A DNA stretch of 64,000 bases from JANRLJ01 sp033762735 (GCA_033762735.1 JANRLJ010000218.1:27175-91174); one strand, 5' to 3'; shown: positions 24,310 to 32,227, numbered from the stretch's first letter. Notes: generated by a model from the sequence alone, not told the origin. Numbers and translations are program-made.

Positions 24310-24681
24310 TTGGCTAAGTCACGCACTGAACAACTGGTTGAACGTCTGCGCGATCTTCAGGCCAGCTCCGGCGACGTCGAAGCCGCAGCCGTCGTCAGCG
24401 TTGACGGGCTGAGTATGGCATCGTCGCTGCCGTCGAACATTGAAGAAGATCGCGTGAGCGCCATGTCCGCCGCGATGGTGTCCCTGGGCGAGCGTATTTC
24501 GTCCGAACTGGGGCGCGGCCTGATGGAACAGGTCATGGTCAAGGGCGAAAACGGCTATGTGATCCTGACCTCGGTCGGGGAAGAAGCCGTGCTCACCGTG
24601 CTGGCGCGCAAGGATGCCAAGCTGGGGTTGATCTTCCTGGACGTAAACCGCACGGTCGATGCCCTGTCGCAGATTATTTAG
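24310..24681 (+). CDS. Roadblock/LC7-domain (MglB-like) protein
   Basis: 123 aa from a TTG at 24310, supported by AGGAGAG 6-8 nt upstream. The whole protein is a roadblock/LC7 fold: an N-terminal helix SRTEQLVERLRDLQ, then VEAAAVVSVDGLSMASSLP, ERISSELGRGLMEQVMVKGENGYVILT and AVLTVLARKDAKLGLIFLDV. Such proteins dimerise and regulate small GTPases (MglA) or polarity and signalling systems. No MglA-like GTPase is nearby. The next two genes on the strand (V4R and receiver) form a plausible signalling group. Confidence 0.9.
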   Translation: MAKSRTEQLVERLRDLQASSGDVEAAAVVSVDGLSMASSLPSNIEEDRVSAMSAAMVSLGERISSELGRGLMEQVMVKGENGYVILTSVGEEAVLTVLARKDAKLGLIFLDVNRTVDALSQII

Positions 24682-24746
24682 CCGTTAGCGATTAGCGATC
24701 AGCCATTCGCTTTTTGATAAAACCTATTTTTGGGCTAGAGAATGTT

Positions 24747-24797
24747 GTGTTGACATTTGTACTCAAAAGCGGAGTACATAAGCATCAATGTCAACAC
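24747..24797. repeat. Long imperfect inverted repeat between roadblock and V4R genes
   Basis: Outer arms GTGTTGACATT (24747-24757) and AATGTCAACAC (24787-24797) and inner arms GTACTC/GAGTAC form a cruciform-capable palindrome. It sits inside flanks of the AGCGATTAGC/GCTAATCGCT repeat family. It could be a regulator site or the core of a small transposed element. Confidence 0.7.
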
Positions 24798-24835
24798 GGG
24801 CTAATCGCTAAAAGCTAACCGCTGAGAGCTAACTC

Positions 24836-25483
24836 ATGCTTGAACCGAGCGGCCTGTACTACCCAAATCGCATCGCGCGCTGGTTCTTTCTGGCGATGGA
24901 AGACGTGATGGGCAAACACGGCCTGAACGCGGTGCTGGGGCTGGCCGGGCTGGAAGCCTTCATGGGCAATCCCCCGCCGGATGCGCTTGCGCGTCAGTTC
25001 GATTTTGCCTATATGGCCGCGCTCAACCAGGCGTTGGAAGATATGTATGGCCCACGCGGCGGACGCGGCATGGCGCTGCGCATTGGTCGCGCCACCGTCA
25101 GCCAGGGGATGAAAAATTTCGGTGCGCTGGCGGGGATGGCTGATCCGGCCTTCCAGGCGCTCCCGCTGGTAAAGCGCCAGCGGATCGGGCTGGACGCGCT
25201 GGCGGCGGTCTTTTCGCGTTTCAGCGATCAGGTCACGTCCGTCAGCGAAACCGACAGCGCCTATCAACTGAGCGTCGAGATCAGCCCGATGGCGTGGGGG
25301 CGCAATGCCGACCGCCCGGTGTGCCATGCGCTGGTGGGAATCACGCAGGAAGTGCTGAGTTATGCTTCCGGCGGGTATGAATTTCATGTACAGGAGATCG
25401 CCTGCCGCGCTGCCGGGGGCGATCAGTGTGTGTTTAAGATCAATAAGACGCCCATAGGGCAAAGTCAGGTTCGTTCGACGTAA
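24836..25483 (+). CDS. V4R-domain (4-vinyl reductase) sensor-like protein
   Basis: 215 aa. The C-terminal 90 residues form a V4R domain: FSRFSDQVTSVSETDSAYQLSVEISPMAWG, then CHALVGITQEVLSYASGGYEFHVQEIACRAAGGDQCVFKI. The final C-x-x-x-G-x-x-x-C-x-F is the diagnostic metal/small-molecule-binding end. The N-terminal half is helical. V4R domains sense small ligands such as hydrocarbons or tetrapyrroles and often regulate partners. It lies between a roadblock protein and a response regulator in the same direction, suggesting a sensor role. The ligand is unknown. Confidence 0.8.
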   Translation: MLEPSGLYYPNRIARWFFLAMEDVMGKHGLNAVLGLAGLEAFMGNPPPDALARQFDFAYMAALNQALEDMYGPRGGRGMALRIGRATVSQGMKNFGALAGMADPAFQALPLVKRQRIGLDALAAVFSRFSDQVTSVSETDSAYQLSVEISPMAWGRNADRPVCHALVGITQEVLSYASGGYEFHVQEIACRAAGGDQCVFKINKTPIGQSQVRST

Positions 25484-25494
25484 AGAAGGTCCCG

Positions 25495-25592
25495 CCCTCA
25501 CCCCATCAGCGAAGCCACGCCTTTTCTCCCTTATGGTGAGGGAAGGCATTCAGACCGGGGTTTCCCCTCTTGTCATCCGTAAAGGGTGAGGG
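25495..25592. repeat. CCCTCACCC dispersed repeat
   Basis: Bounded by CCCTCACCCC and GGGTGAGGG, with an inner CTCCCTTATGGTGAGGG segment. It is one more copy of the family at 7275. Confidence 0.7.
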
Positions 25593-25623
25593 TAAACATC
25601 AGTAACCAAAAGGTGGATGGAAC

Positions 25624-26487
25624 GTGGATAAGCCCCAAATTCTGATTGTGGAAGATGATCTCGACCTGGCCGAGATGCTCAACGCCTATTTCCGGGTGCA
25701 GAATTATGATGTGCTCACGGCGGCCTGGGGCGAAGAAGCGCTTCAGATCAGCCGGGACAATGACGTGAACCTGATCGTGCTGGACATTCGCCTGCCGGAT
25801 ATTGACGGCTACGAAGTCTGCCGCCAACTGCGCTCCCAACGCCGCACCCAGGACACGCCCATCATCTTTCTCACCGAAAAGCGCGACCGCGTGGACAAGC
25901 TGCAAGGGCTGGAACTGGGCGTGGTGGATTACATCACCAAGCCGTTCGACATTCAGGAACTTCGCCTGCGGGTGCGCAACGCCATCAACCGCGCCAGCCG
26001 CTCGTCGCTGATTAACCCGGTGACCGATCTGCCTGAAAGCGATATGGTGGACGAAAAGCTCACCACGCTGCTTTCCAACACCGACAAATGGGCAGTGCTG
26101 CAACTGTCCATCAACAGCCTGAGCCGCTTCCGCGAGATGTACGGCTTTGTGGCAGCAGATGATGTGCTGCGGGCGGTGACGCTGATGGTGCGCAACGCCG
26201 TGCGCGAATATGGCACAGCGGAAGACTACGTCGGCCACACCGGCCCGGAAGACTTTGTCATCGTGACCAACCCCGAAAATGTGAGCCGCATCCGTGAGCG
26301 CATCGAAGCGCGCGTACAGCAGTCGCGCGAATACTTCTATCCGCTTAAGGATCGTGACAAGGCGCGGGAGGCGATGGAAGCGAATCATCTCAAGCTGATG
26401 AGCGCGGTAGTGGAGTCCAGCGCCGGGCCGTTCAGCACACTGGAAGACCTTAAGGCCGCGCTGCAAAAGGCGACCAACCCGGCGTAA
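25624..26487 (+). CDS. Response regulator with degenerate GGDEF-like output
   Basis: 287 aa from a GTG at 25624. The receiver domain (1-120) has the acidic pair E10/D11-D12, phosphoacceptor D54 (LIVLDIRLPD), the switch Thr in IIFLTEKRD and Lys in YITKPF. The C-terminal 160 residues look like a GGDEF-type fold (NPVTDLPESDMVDEKL, then AADDVLRAVTLMVRNAV) but the catalytic motif is replaced by HTGPEDFVIV. Cyclic-di-GMP synthesis is therefore unlikely and a binding or scaffold role is more probable. No cognate kinase is adjacent. Confidence 0.87.
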   Translation: MDKPQILIVEDDLDLAEMLNAYFRVQNYDVLTAAWGEEALQISRDNDVNLIVLDIRLPDIDGYEVCRQLRSQRRTQDTPIIFLTEKRDRVDKLQGLELGVVDYITKPFDIQELRLRVRNAINRASRSSLINPVTDLPESDMVDEKLTTLLSNTDKWAVLQLSINSLSRFREMYGFVAADDVLRAVTLMVRNAVREYGTAEDYVGHTGPEDFVIVTNPENVSRIRERIEARVQQSREYFYPLKDRDKAREAMEANHLKLMSAVVESSAGPFSTLEDLKAALQKATNPA

Positions 26488-26526
26488 TTCAGCGTCTTTC
26501 ATGGGTACAGCCGACAACATCTGCAC

Positions 26527-26611
26527 GTTACAACTTATTTCAAAAATGCGTATTGTAGGGGCGATGTGCGCGTCGCCCCTACCGAAAATCCGAATTTTGA
26601 AATGGCTTCGA
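26527..26611. repeat. ~85-bp composite palindromic element, copy A
   Basis: A core palindrome GTAGGGGCG/CGCCCCTAC (about 26556-26581) is flanked by TTACAACTTATTTCAAAAAT on the left and GAATTTTGAAAT on the right. The 54840-54925 element is the same in reverse orientation. The remaining 26612-27019 gap contains a CACGAAGGCGCAAAGAACAC / CGTGTCCTTCGTGCC inverted repeat, a TATAAT just before the CAP gene and no other gene I can support. Confidence 0.75.
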
Positions 26612-27019
26612 CTTTTCTGAATTCATCAACCACAGGGGTGGCGCACCGCGTCGCCCCTTGACGCAGGGCAAACGCATCAAATTTCACAGATACGCCAAGA
26701 AAGTTCAATACCAACACCAACCACGAAGGCGCAAAGAACACAAAGATTTTCCCTCGTCTTCGTGTCCTTCGTGCCTTTGTGGTTCAAAAAAGCGCTTTAG
26801 CGTGTGGTCGTGTTTTGATGCAATCGCCCTGCCCGTTGACCGTTTGCTTTCCTGCGCTGATGCCATCTCTCCTGTAAAATCACTGCCCCCGCAGCTTTTG
26901 CAAATCCACCAACCATCCTCAAACCAAACGTTCGTAAAATTTTCGTTTGCATTTCCAGGGAAAGTAGGCTTGAATTATCATTGATATAATTTCATCGCCG
27001 CATTCTGACAGAGGCCACT

Positions 27020-28420
27020 ATGACCCGCATTTACCACCGCCTCCCCTTTGCTGCTGTCGCATTTTTTCTGATCGTCCTGTTTTCGCTGTCGCGCATTCCG
27101 GTTTCTGCCCAACCTGTCCATGATGATGCCGCCGCGCTGGAAGCCATCGCCGCGATTAATCAGTGGCGGCTGGAAAATGGCCTGTGGCCGCTGCGCTTCA
27201 ATCCACTGCTGCAGGACATGGCGAAGACGCAGGCGCAGTATGTGATGTCGCTGCCGGACATCCCCGACGACATTCACGCCGGGGTCTATGGTGAAGGCCC
27301 GCGTGACCGCGCCGTGAACCGCCCGTTTGAATGGCCGTACTACTTTATGGGCAACCGCGTTTCGATTGGTGAAAACGCGGGCATCGGCAACCTGACCTTC
27401 TCGCTGAACTTCTGGCGCAATTCGGAAATTCATCGCAATACATCACTTGGTGAAGGCTTCCGCGAAATCGGCGTGGCGGCCTATCCGTACCGCTCTGCCC
27501 ACATGTACTTCGTGGTGTTCGGCGCGAGGCCAAATATCCTGCCCGCGCTGGTCAACCCGGCGACCGGGCAGCTTCACCTCACCAGCGAGCGCTATCGCTG
27601 GGCGGTGCCGGAAATCCCCGATTTCATCCATGCGGTCGTGCGCTATCGCCTGCTGGACGCCAGCGGTCAGCCGCTCACCGCCGACTGGCAGCCCTGGCAG
27701 CCTGTGATCGACATCCCCGCCAACGCGGGCGACCGCCTGACCGTGATCTACTCCGACGGCACGAAGGAAGTCACCACAGAAGTGAATCTGACTGCGCCTG
27801 CCGACCGCGCGATTCTGCCGGGGTATATCCCCTCCCTTGCTGAACTGGTGCAAACGGTGTCGCAGGAAATTGCGCCAAACGCCACACAGCCGCCGATTGT
27901 GGCCGAAGCCGCGACCAACACGCCGCAGGCCGTCGTCTTTGCGACCGCCACGCCCGCTCCTGTGACCGTGACTCCGCAGACGGTCGTGTTCGCGACCATG
28001 ACACCCAACGTCTCCCCGACGCTGACAGCCACCGCCACCCCAGCCGTGAGCACGCCCGCCAGTGATCTGGTGATCGTCTATGACGCAAACACGCTGACCG
28101 TGACCAACACGAGCGGAGGGCGGCTGAACATCGCCGATCTGGAACTGGTGAGCGGCGAGCGCATCCTGCGGTTCAGCGCATGGGGGCAGTTCAGCGGGTC
28201 GCCGTTGGATAGCTTCGGCGAAGGGCTGTGCCTGCAAGCGTTTAGCTGGAATCAAAGCAGCGCACCCCGGCCTGCCGAATGCCGCGATGCGGTTGGCGTA
28301 GTCACGCTGGCGCCGGAGCGTCTGTTCTGGACACAGGCCGATTTCACCGTCAACCGCGCAGGCAATGTGCTGGCGACATGCACCCTGGGCGCAGGGCGCT
28401 GCACGGTCGATTTGCCTTAA
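27020..28420 (+). CDS. Secreted CAP-domain (SCP-like) protein
   Basis: 466 aa with a signal peptide (AVAFFLIVLFSLSRIPVSAQ). Residues about 38-170 form a CAP/SCP domain: AIAAINQWRLENGLWPLRFNPLLQDMAKTQAQYV, SIGENAG and an H-rich EIHRN segment. A beta segment (about 185-260), a Thr/Pro/Ala-rich linker with repeated QxVVFATxTP units (about 290-345) and a C-terminal beta domain (VIVYDANTLTVTNTSGGRLNIADLELVSGE, similar to lamin-tail-like modules) follow. CAP proteins bind lipids or peptidoglycan or act as proteases; the role here is unknown. It is exported and probably cell-surface associated. Confidence 0.87.
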   Translation: MTRIYHRLPFAAVAFFLIVLFSLSRIPVSAQPVHDDAAALEAIAAINQWRLENGLWPLRFNPLLQDMAKTQAQYVMSLPDIPDDIHAGVYGEGPRDRAVNRPFEWPYYFMGNRVSIGENAGIGNLTFSLNFWRNSEIHRNTSLGEGFREIGVAAYPYRSAHMYFVVFGARPNILPALVNPATGQLHLTSERYRWAVPEIPDFIHAVVRYRLLDASGQPLTADWQPWQPVIDIPANAGDRLTVIYSDGTKEVTTEVNLTAPADRAILPGYIPSLAELVQTVSQEIAPNATQPPIVAEAATNTPQAVVFATATPAPVTVTPQTVVFATMTPNVSPTLTATATPAVSTPASDLVIVYDANTLTVTNTSGGRLNIADLELVSGERILRFSAWGQFSGSPLDSFGEGLCLQAFSWNQSSAPRPAECRDAVGVVTLAPERLFWTQADFTVNRAGNVLATCTLGAGRCTVDLP

Positions 28421-28422
28421 AA

Positions 28423-28513
28423 CCCTCAATCCCCGCCCCCTTCTCCCTCAGCGAGAAGGGGAGAGCGCCGGTGTAAGCCCCTCTCCATGAGGGAGAGGGG
28501 TTTGGGGTGAGGG
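28423..28513. repeat. CCCTCAATCC/GGGTGAGGG dispersed repeat
   Basis: Contains CTTCTCCCTCAGCGAGAAGG and CCCTCTCCATGAGGGAGAGG palindromes and ends TTTGGGGTGAGGG. Its right half is nearly the same as the copy fused into the reading frame at 35172-35264. It lies between convergent genes and may terminate both. Confidence 0.8.
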
Positions 28514-28519
28514 CATCCC

Positions 28520-29794
28520 TCAGATCAGATGCAGCGCGGTCTGCCGCCCGTCCAGATATTCGACACCGTTCGCCGTCAGCGCTGCGTCTTCTTCCAGCGC
28601 GATTCGGACGACCTGCCCGCCCCATTCCGGCACAGCTTTCTTCACGTTCAGCTCAATCGCATAGCAGGTGTCCGCGAACAGGGGATAATCGCCCTGTCCC
28701 GGTACGCCGTCCTGCCGATCCCACAGGCCAATCGTGGGACCAGCGCCGTGCCCGTGATAGCCGAGCGGGTGGCTGTAGACCTGCGGTTGCAGCCCTTCGC
28801 CCCGTGCCCGTTCCAGGGTGCTGCGCAGGACTTCGTTCCCGGTCTGCGTGATGACCATCGACTCCAGCAGAATGTCCTGCAAACGGTTGCCCTCGCGCAG
28901 CGCATCCTTCAAGCCCTGTGGCGCGTCGCTTTCGCCGGGGCGGAGCACATAGGCGTGCTGCTGATGATCGGTCGCCAGCCCCAGATAGTAGAAGCCGACA
29001 TCACAGTGCAGCAGATCACCTGGCATGATGACCTCGCGTTTTTCAATCTTTTCCCGCGCCGCGACCGGCTCGAACGATTGGCCGGGTGCCTGAATCTCGA
29101 CGGTCGGATGAAACCACGCCTGCAAACCGAGGTCGTGCATCTTCTGCCGGAACCACCACACCACATCGTCGGTGGTCGTGATGCCGGGATGGATGACCCT
29201 GCCGGAGAAGGCTTCGGCAATCAGGGCGTGGTTGATCTGCGCGATGGCGGGGTAGGCGGCCAGTTCCGCCGGGGTGCGCCGTTCCAGCCAGCCCACGCAC
29301 AGCCGTTCCGCGCCCTGCGCCCGCGCCATCAGTTCCGGGCCGAGCGCGTCTGCGATGCGAAGATATTCGCTGTGCGTCAGGCCATCCCCGAAGGCGAACG
29401 TTTCCGCCACGTTCAGGCCAATCGTCTGTGGATCGCGTTCGTGCACCAGCCGCACCAGGCATTCGTGCTGCGTCTCCCTGTCGGGGTCCCAGGCGCGTTC
29501 ATACAGATCGCCGTAGCCATAGCGATCTACAGATAAACGCTCGACCGTGCCGTCTGACCGCCGATACAGCAGAAGGATCGTCCGCCGCCGCGCCGCCATC
29601 GCGGGTTCGGGCAGCAGCGTCATAATCACCGGGTCTTCGTTATATTCCCGCGCCGCCACCAGCCACAGATCGATTCCCTCCCGTGCCATCAGTTCGGGCA
29701 GGATGGTTTCCAGCCGTTCGCGCAGCCATGTATTGCGCACCCGCATCGCCTCCCGCAGCGGCAGCAGCCTGCCCCGATATGCCTCGACCGACAT
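28520..29794 (-). CDS. M24-family peptidase-like protein (divergent)
   Basis: 424 aa. N-terminal creatinase-like region (1-190) and a C-terminal pita-bread domain. Candidate metal ligands are the Asp of LLHCDVGF, the Asp of LATDHQQ, His of YHGHGAGP, Glu of AIELNVK and Glu of IALEEDA. The usual EPG motif is missing (IELN), so it is not a standard aminopeptidase P. Related proteins are annotated as Xaa-Pro aminopeptidases of unknown specificity. No signal peptide. It is a single gene, convergent with the CAP gene. Confidence 0.85.
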   Translation of the reverse strand: MSVEAYRGRLLPLREAMRVRNTWLRERLETILPELMAREGIDLWLVAAREYNEDPVIMTLLPEPAMAARRRTILLLYRRSDGTVERLSVDRYGYGDLYERAWDPDRETQHECLVRLVHERDPQTIGLNVAETFAFGDGLTHSEYLRIADALGPELMARAQGAERLCVGWLERRTPAELAAYPAIAQINHALIAEAFSGRVIHPGITTTDDVVWWFRQKMHDLGLQAWFHPTVEIQAPGQSFEPVAAREKIEKREVIMPGDLLHCDVGFYYLGLATDHQQHAYVLRPGESDAPQGLKDALREGNRLQDILLESMVITQTGNEVLRSTLERARGEGLQPQVYSHPLGYHGHGAGPTIGLWDRQDGVPGQGDYPLFADTCYAIELNVKKAVPEWGGQVVRIALEEDAALTANGVEYLDGRQTALHLI

Positions 29795-29886
29795 TCGTCC
29801 CGTCCTTTCGCAAAAAAGCGGGATTATGAACGGTCGGGCGGAATCCGGCGAGAGCCAAAGAAAGGATTTGACGCCAAGAGAGGGGG

Positions 29887-29914
29887 TAGGGGCGCACCCG
29901 TGTATGCGCCCGAT
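29887..29914. repeat. Dispersed palindrome of the GTAGGGGCG family
   Basis: GTAGGGGCGCACCCG followed by TGTATGCGCCC, with GATTTGACGCCAAG before it. The same cassette occurs three times in the array at 63372-63848. Confidence 0.75.
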
Positions 29915-29963
29915 GTGGCAAAAAGAGAGGGGGCAGGCGTCGAACCCGCCCCTGTCTGGCTGC

Positions 29964-30842
29964 TCAGGTGCGTACCTGCTGCGCGAGGAAGTCGGCCACG
30001 CGGAGGGGTTTGCGCCCGGTCAGGTCTTCCACCGCGCTGGACACGATGGCGAGCCTGCCCTGCGCCGCCGCTGTGTCAAACGAGACGATCATACGAGCGA
30101 ACATTTCGGGGATGCCCGCATTGACAAGATTTTCCGTCAGCACTTCAGGCGGGAGCGGCACGTAGGTGAGGGGCTGTCCATCCAGCGCAGCGCCAATCGC
30201 GGCGATGTCGGCGTAGGACAGCGGTTCGGGGCCGGTCACGTCGAGGATACGCCGCTCTTCAAACGACGATGCCAGCGCTGCCGCCGCCGCACGGGCACAG
30301 TCTTCCCGCGTGACAAAAGCGATTTTGCCATCGCCCGCCGCGCTAAACAGATTGCCCCCCAGCGAATGCGCCTGTTCCAGTGTGCGCGACACACCATCGG
30401 CATACAGATTATTGCGCAGAACGGTATAACCGAGCGGGCTGGCTTCCAGCGCTGCTTCGGTGACGGCGTGATCTTCCGCAATCAGAATGGGCGTGTTGGT
30501 GGCTTCGGTCAGCGAGGTATAAACGACATGCTTCACGCCCGCCTGTACAGCCGCCTGAACCGCGTCGGTGTGCTGCTTCTGGCGGTGTCCTGGTGCATCG
30601 AGTGTATCGGTGCTGATGAGCAGCAGTCGATCTGCGCCTGCGAAGGCCGCCGGGAGCGCTTCCGGCTGGTCAAAACTGGCCTCCCGAACGGTGACACCTC
30701 TGGCGGCGAAATCGGCCAGTTTTTCCGGGGTGCGGGTGGTGGCGATCAGCCGAGTCTCACCCGCTTCCAGCAGCAGTTCCAGCACCCGCCGTCCGAGATG
30801 ACCCGAAGCGCCTGTAACGAGTAACGTTTGTCCTGTGGTCAT
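29964..30842 (-). CDS. NAD(P)-binding NmrA/QorB-like quinone oxidoreductase
   Basis: 292 aa, atypical short-chain dehydrogenase with the Rossmann motif LLVTGASGHLGRRVLE at residues 7-22. It also has KHVVYTSLTEA, VLRNNLYADGV and a C-terminal LTGRKPLRVADFLAQ segment. This is the pattern of QorB (YtfG), which reduces quinones with NADPH. It is divergent from an HxlR-family regulator across a 199-nt gap holding a 17-bp palindrome. In other bacteria such regulators control qor genes in response to electrophiles or disulfide stress. That role is inferred here. Confidence 0.9.
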   Translation of the reverse strand: MTTGQTLLVTGASGHLGRRVLELLLEAGETRLIATTRTPEKLADFAARGVTVREASFDQPEALPAAFAGADRLLLISTDTLDAPGHRQKQHTDAVQAAVQAGVKHVVYTSLTEATNTPILIAEDHAVTEAALEASPLGYTVLRNNLYADGVSRTLEQAHSLGGNLFSAAGDGKIAFVTREDCARAAAAALASSFEERRILDVTGPEPLSYADIAAIGAALDGQPLTYVPLPPEVLTENLVNAGIPEMFARMIVSFDTAAAQGRLAIVSSAVEDLTGRKPLRVADFLAQQVRT

Positions 30843-30893
30843 GATAAACCCTTTCTCAATCCATCAAAGGGAGTGGTAAAAATCCAGGAGATG

Positions 30894-30922
30894 TACGGGC
30901 GTAGCGCGCTACGCCCCTACCA
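30894..30922. repeat. Dispersed palindrome of the GGGCGTAGCGCGC family
   Basis: Arms GGGCGTAGCGCG/CGCGCTACGCCC lie in the qorB-HxlR intergenic region, between the gene starts. It may affect the qorB-direction leader. Confidence 0.6.
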
Positions 30923-30966
30923 TTTATCTCCTCAGAATTCACCACTCTGCCATCAAATCATCCAAT

Positions 30967-30983
30967 GGTTACTTTAAGTGACC
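30967..30983. promoter_or_regulatory. Candidate HxlR-family operator
   Basis: GGTTACTTTAAGTGACC is a 17-bp near-perfect palindrome (one mismatch between arms) between the divergent qorB-like and HxlR-like genes, 59 nt before the regulator start. A TATATGATGGG segment follows on the plus strand. HxlR/DUF24 regulators bind such dyads at divergent promoters; assignment is by position. Confidence 0.55.
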
Positions 30984-31041
30984 TGGTATATGATGGGAAG
31001 TAGGCACTTTGATGTTCGTCAGTTACCTGAGGGAAACCAGT

Positions 31042-31473
31042 ATGACGGCTGAACCGACCGGATTACGCAAGTGGAGTGAGATGTACAGCGAAGCGTATTC
31101 GTCCGATTGTCCGGTGCGGCAGGCGCTCGACCGTCTGGGTGGCAAATGGACGACGCTCATTATCGGGATGCTGGAAGATGGGCCGAAGCGGTTTTCCGAA
31201 CTGCGGCGCGGGATTCACGGCATTTCACAGAAAATGCTGACGCAAACGCTACGCAGCCTCGAACGCGACGGACTCATCAAACGAACGCTGTACCCGGAAG
31301 TGCCGCCGCGTGTGGAGTATGAACTGACTCCGCTCGGCGAGACGCTGTGCGAACCCATCGCCGCCATCATCCGCTGGACGGAAGCGCACATTGATGAAGT
31401 GACCGCCGCGCAGGTGCGTTACGATGCGGCGGAAACATCGGGCGTGGTGGCGGTCGTGCAGCCAGAGGCGTGA
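31042..31473 (+). CDS. HxlR/DUF24-family transcriptional regulator
   Basis: 143 aa from ATG 31042, chosen because GAGGG precedes it; a TTG start 33 nt upstream is less likely. A winged helix-turn-helix with the family signature CPVRQALDRLGGKWTTLIIGMLEDGPKRFSELRRGIHGISQKMLTQTLRSLERDGLI is visible. The single Cys just before PVR is the conserved redox-reactive Cys of YodB/QorR relatives. The wing is followed by a dimer helix. It is expected to repress the divergent quinone-reductase gene and itself until oxidised or alkylated. Confidence 0.92.
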   Translation: MTAEPTGLRKWSEMYSEAYSSDCPVRQALDRLGGKWTTLIIGMLEDGPKRFSELRRGIHGISQKMLTQTLRSLERDGLIKRTLYPEVPPRVEYELTPLGETLCEPIAAIIRWTEAHIDEVTAAQVRYDAAETSGVVAVVQPEA

Positions 31474-31507
31474 GAGGGGCGAGTCTGGAAACCCGCCCCT
31501 GAGAATG

Positions 31508-32116
31508 TTATTGCAGGCTGTTGGCTGCGTTGAGATCAGCGATCAGGTCTTCGGCGGCGGGATTGCCCGTCAGCAGCCCGGTCGTGGTGCCGTCGGGACG
31601 GATGATGAAATGCGGCTGCGTGGGCGGCACGGTGATGCTTAACCCGAACTGATCGCGCAGGGCGGCCAGCAGTTCCGGCGTCATGACCGCGAACGTCCAG
31701 GGAAAGGCTTCATCCTCGGCATAGGCGGCGAGATCGGCGGCGGTGTCGTTCGTCTCAATCGTGAGCGAGACGAACACAAACTGATTGGAGTCCATCTGGG
31801 GGTACACCTGGTCGCGCACACGGCGCTGACTGATACGGCAGTTCGTTCACCACCGCGCCATCGGGTGGACGAAGACCGTCTTCCCGGCGAAATCGGCCAG
31901 GGTGAAGGTCTGCCCGGTGCGGGCGTCCGTCAGCGGCAGCCGCGTCCAGTCCGCGCCCTGATAGGCCACACTTCCCGGTGCGCTGGCCTGGGTCGTCGCT
32001 TCCGGTTCACGTGTAGGGGCATTGGTCGGCGTGGGAGTCGATCTGCTCCCGCCGCAGGCCGCCAGCAACAGCAGCGCGACCAGTGCCGACAAAAGGGTCA
32101 AAATTCGTCTGAGCAT
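31508..32116 (-). CDS. Thioredoxin-like lipoprotein, candidate selenoprotein (UxxC)
   Basis: Two ORFs in the same frame are separated only by a TGA at 31847-31849. Read through, they give a 202-aa lipoprotein: lipobox LAAC (C21), a Thr/Pro linker, then a TlpA/thioredoxin-like domain (FTLADFAGKTVFVHPMARW-U-TNCR). The TGA sits exactly where the first Cys of the W-C-x-x-C active site belongs, giving U90-T-N-C93. Good coding sequence with a cis-Pro region (VPPTQPHFIIRPDG) continues for 112 codons. A hairpin with a GU-containing loop begins 17 nt after the TGA. The start at 32116 follows GGAAAGG. Alternatives are a nonsense mutation in a dying gene or an assembly error. It probably reduces disulfides or peroxides outside the cell membrane. 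Confidence 0.7.
31811..31830 (-). promoter_or_regulatory. Candidate bacterial SECIS hairpin
   Basis: On the minus strand GTC-A-GCGC pairs with GCGC-GAC (seven pairs, one bulged A) around the loop CGTGT. The stem begins 17 nt and the loop about 25 nt after the TGA at 31847-31849, inside the range of known bacterial SECIS elements. The loop has G as its second base followed by U. The element lies within coding sequence, as bacterial SECIS do. Confidence 0.5.
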
Positions 32117-32150
32117 CAGCATCCTTTCCAGTAAGAAAATTCCTATCAGG

Positions 32151-32227
32151 ACTTACGCACTTAAAAGTCGCTTCTCTCGTAAGGGCGGGTTTCAAACCCG
32201 CCCCTACAACCGACGGCTTGCGTAAGT
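32151..32227. repeat. MITE-like element with ACTTACGCA terminal repeats
   Basis: 77 bp with terminal inverted repeats ACTTACGCA/TGCGTAAGT and a central palindrome GGGCGGGTTT/AAACCCGCCC. A degenerate relative (GTAGGACTTACACGG) starts at 44259. The rest of the 32117-32413 gap shows no gene. Confidence 0.7.

Noticed and set aside
27020..29794. Large antisense ORFs on the opposite strand of CAP and M24 genes
   Set aside because: They are open only because of GC-rich codon bias, their sequences show no family motifs, and the sense genes have clear domains.
31847..31849. Frameshift or two separate genes at the thioredoxin TGA
   Set aside because: Both halves are in the same frame and join exactly at the active-site Cys position, so a frameshift is excluded. 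A plain nonsense mutation remains possible and is stated in the finding.
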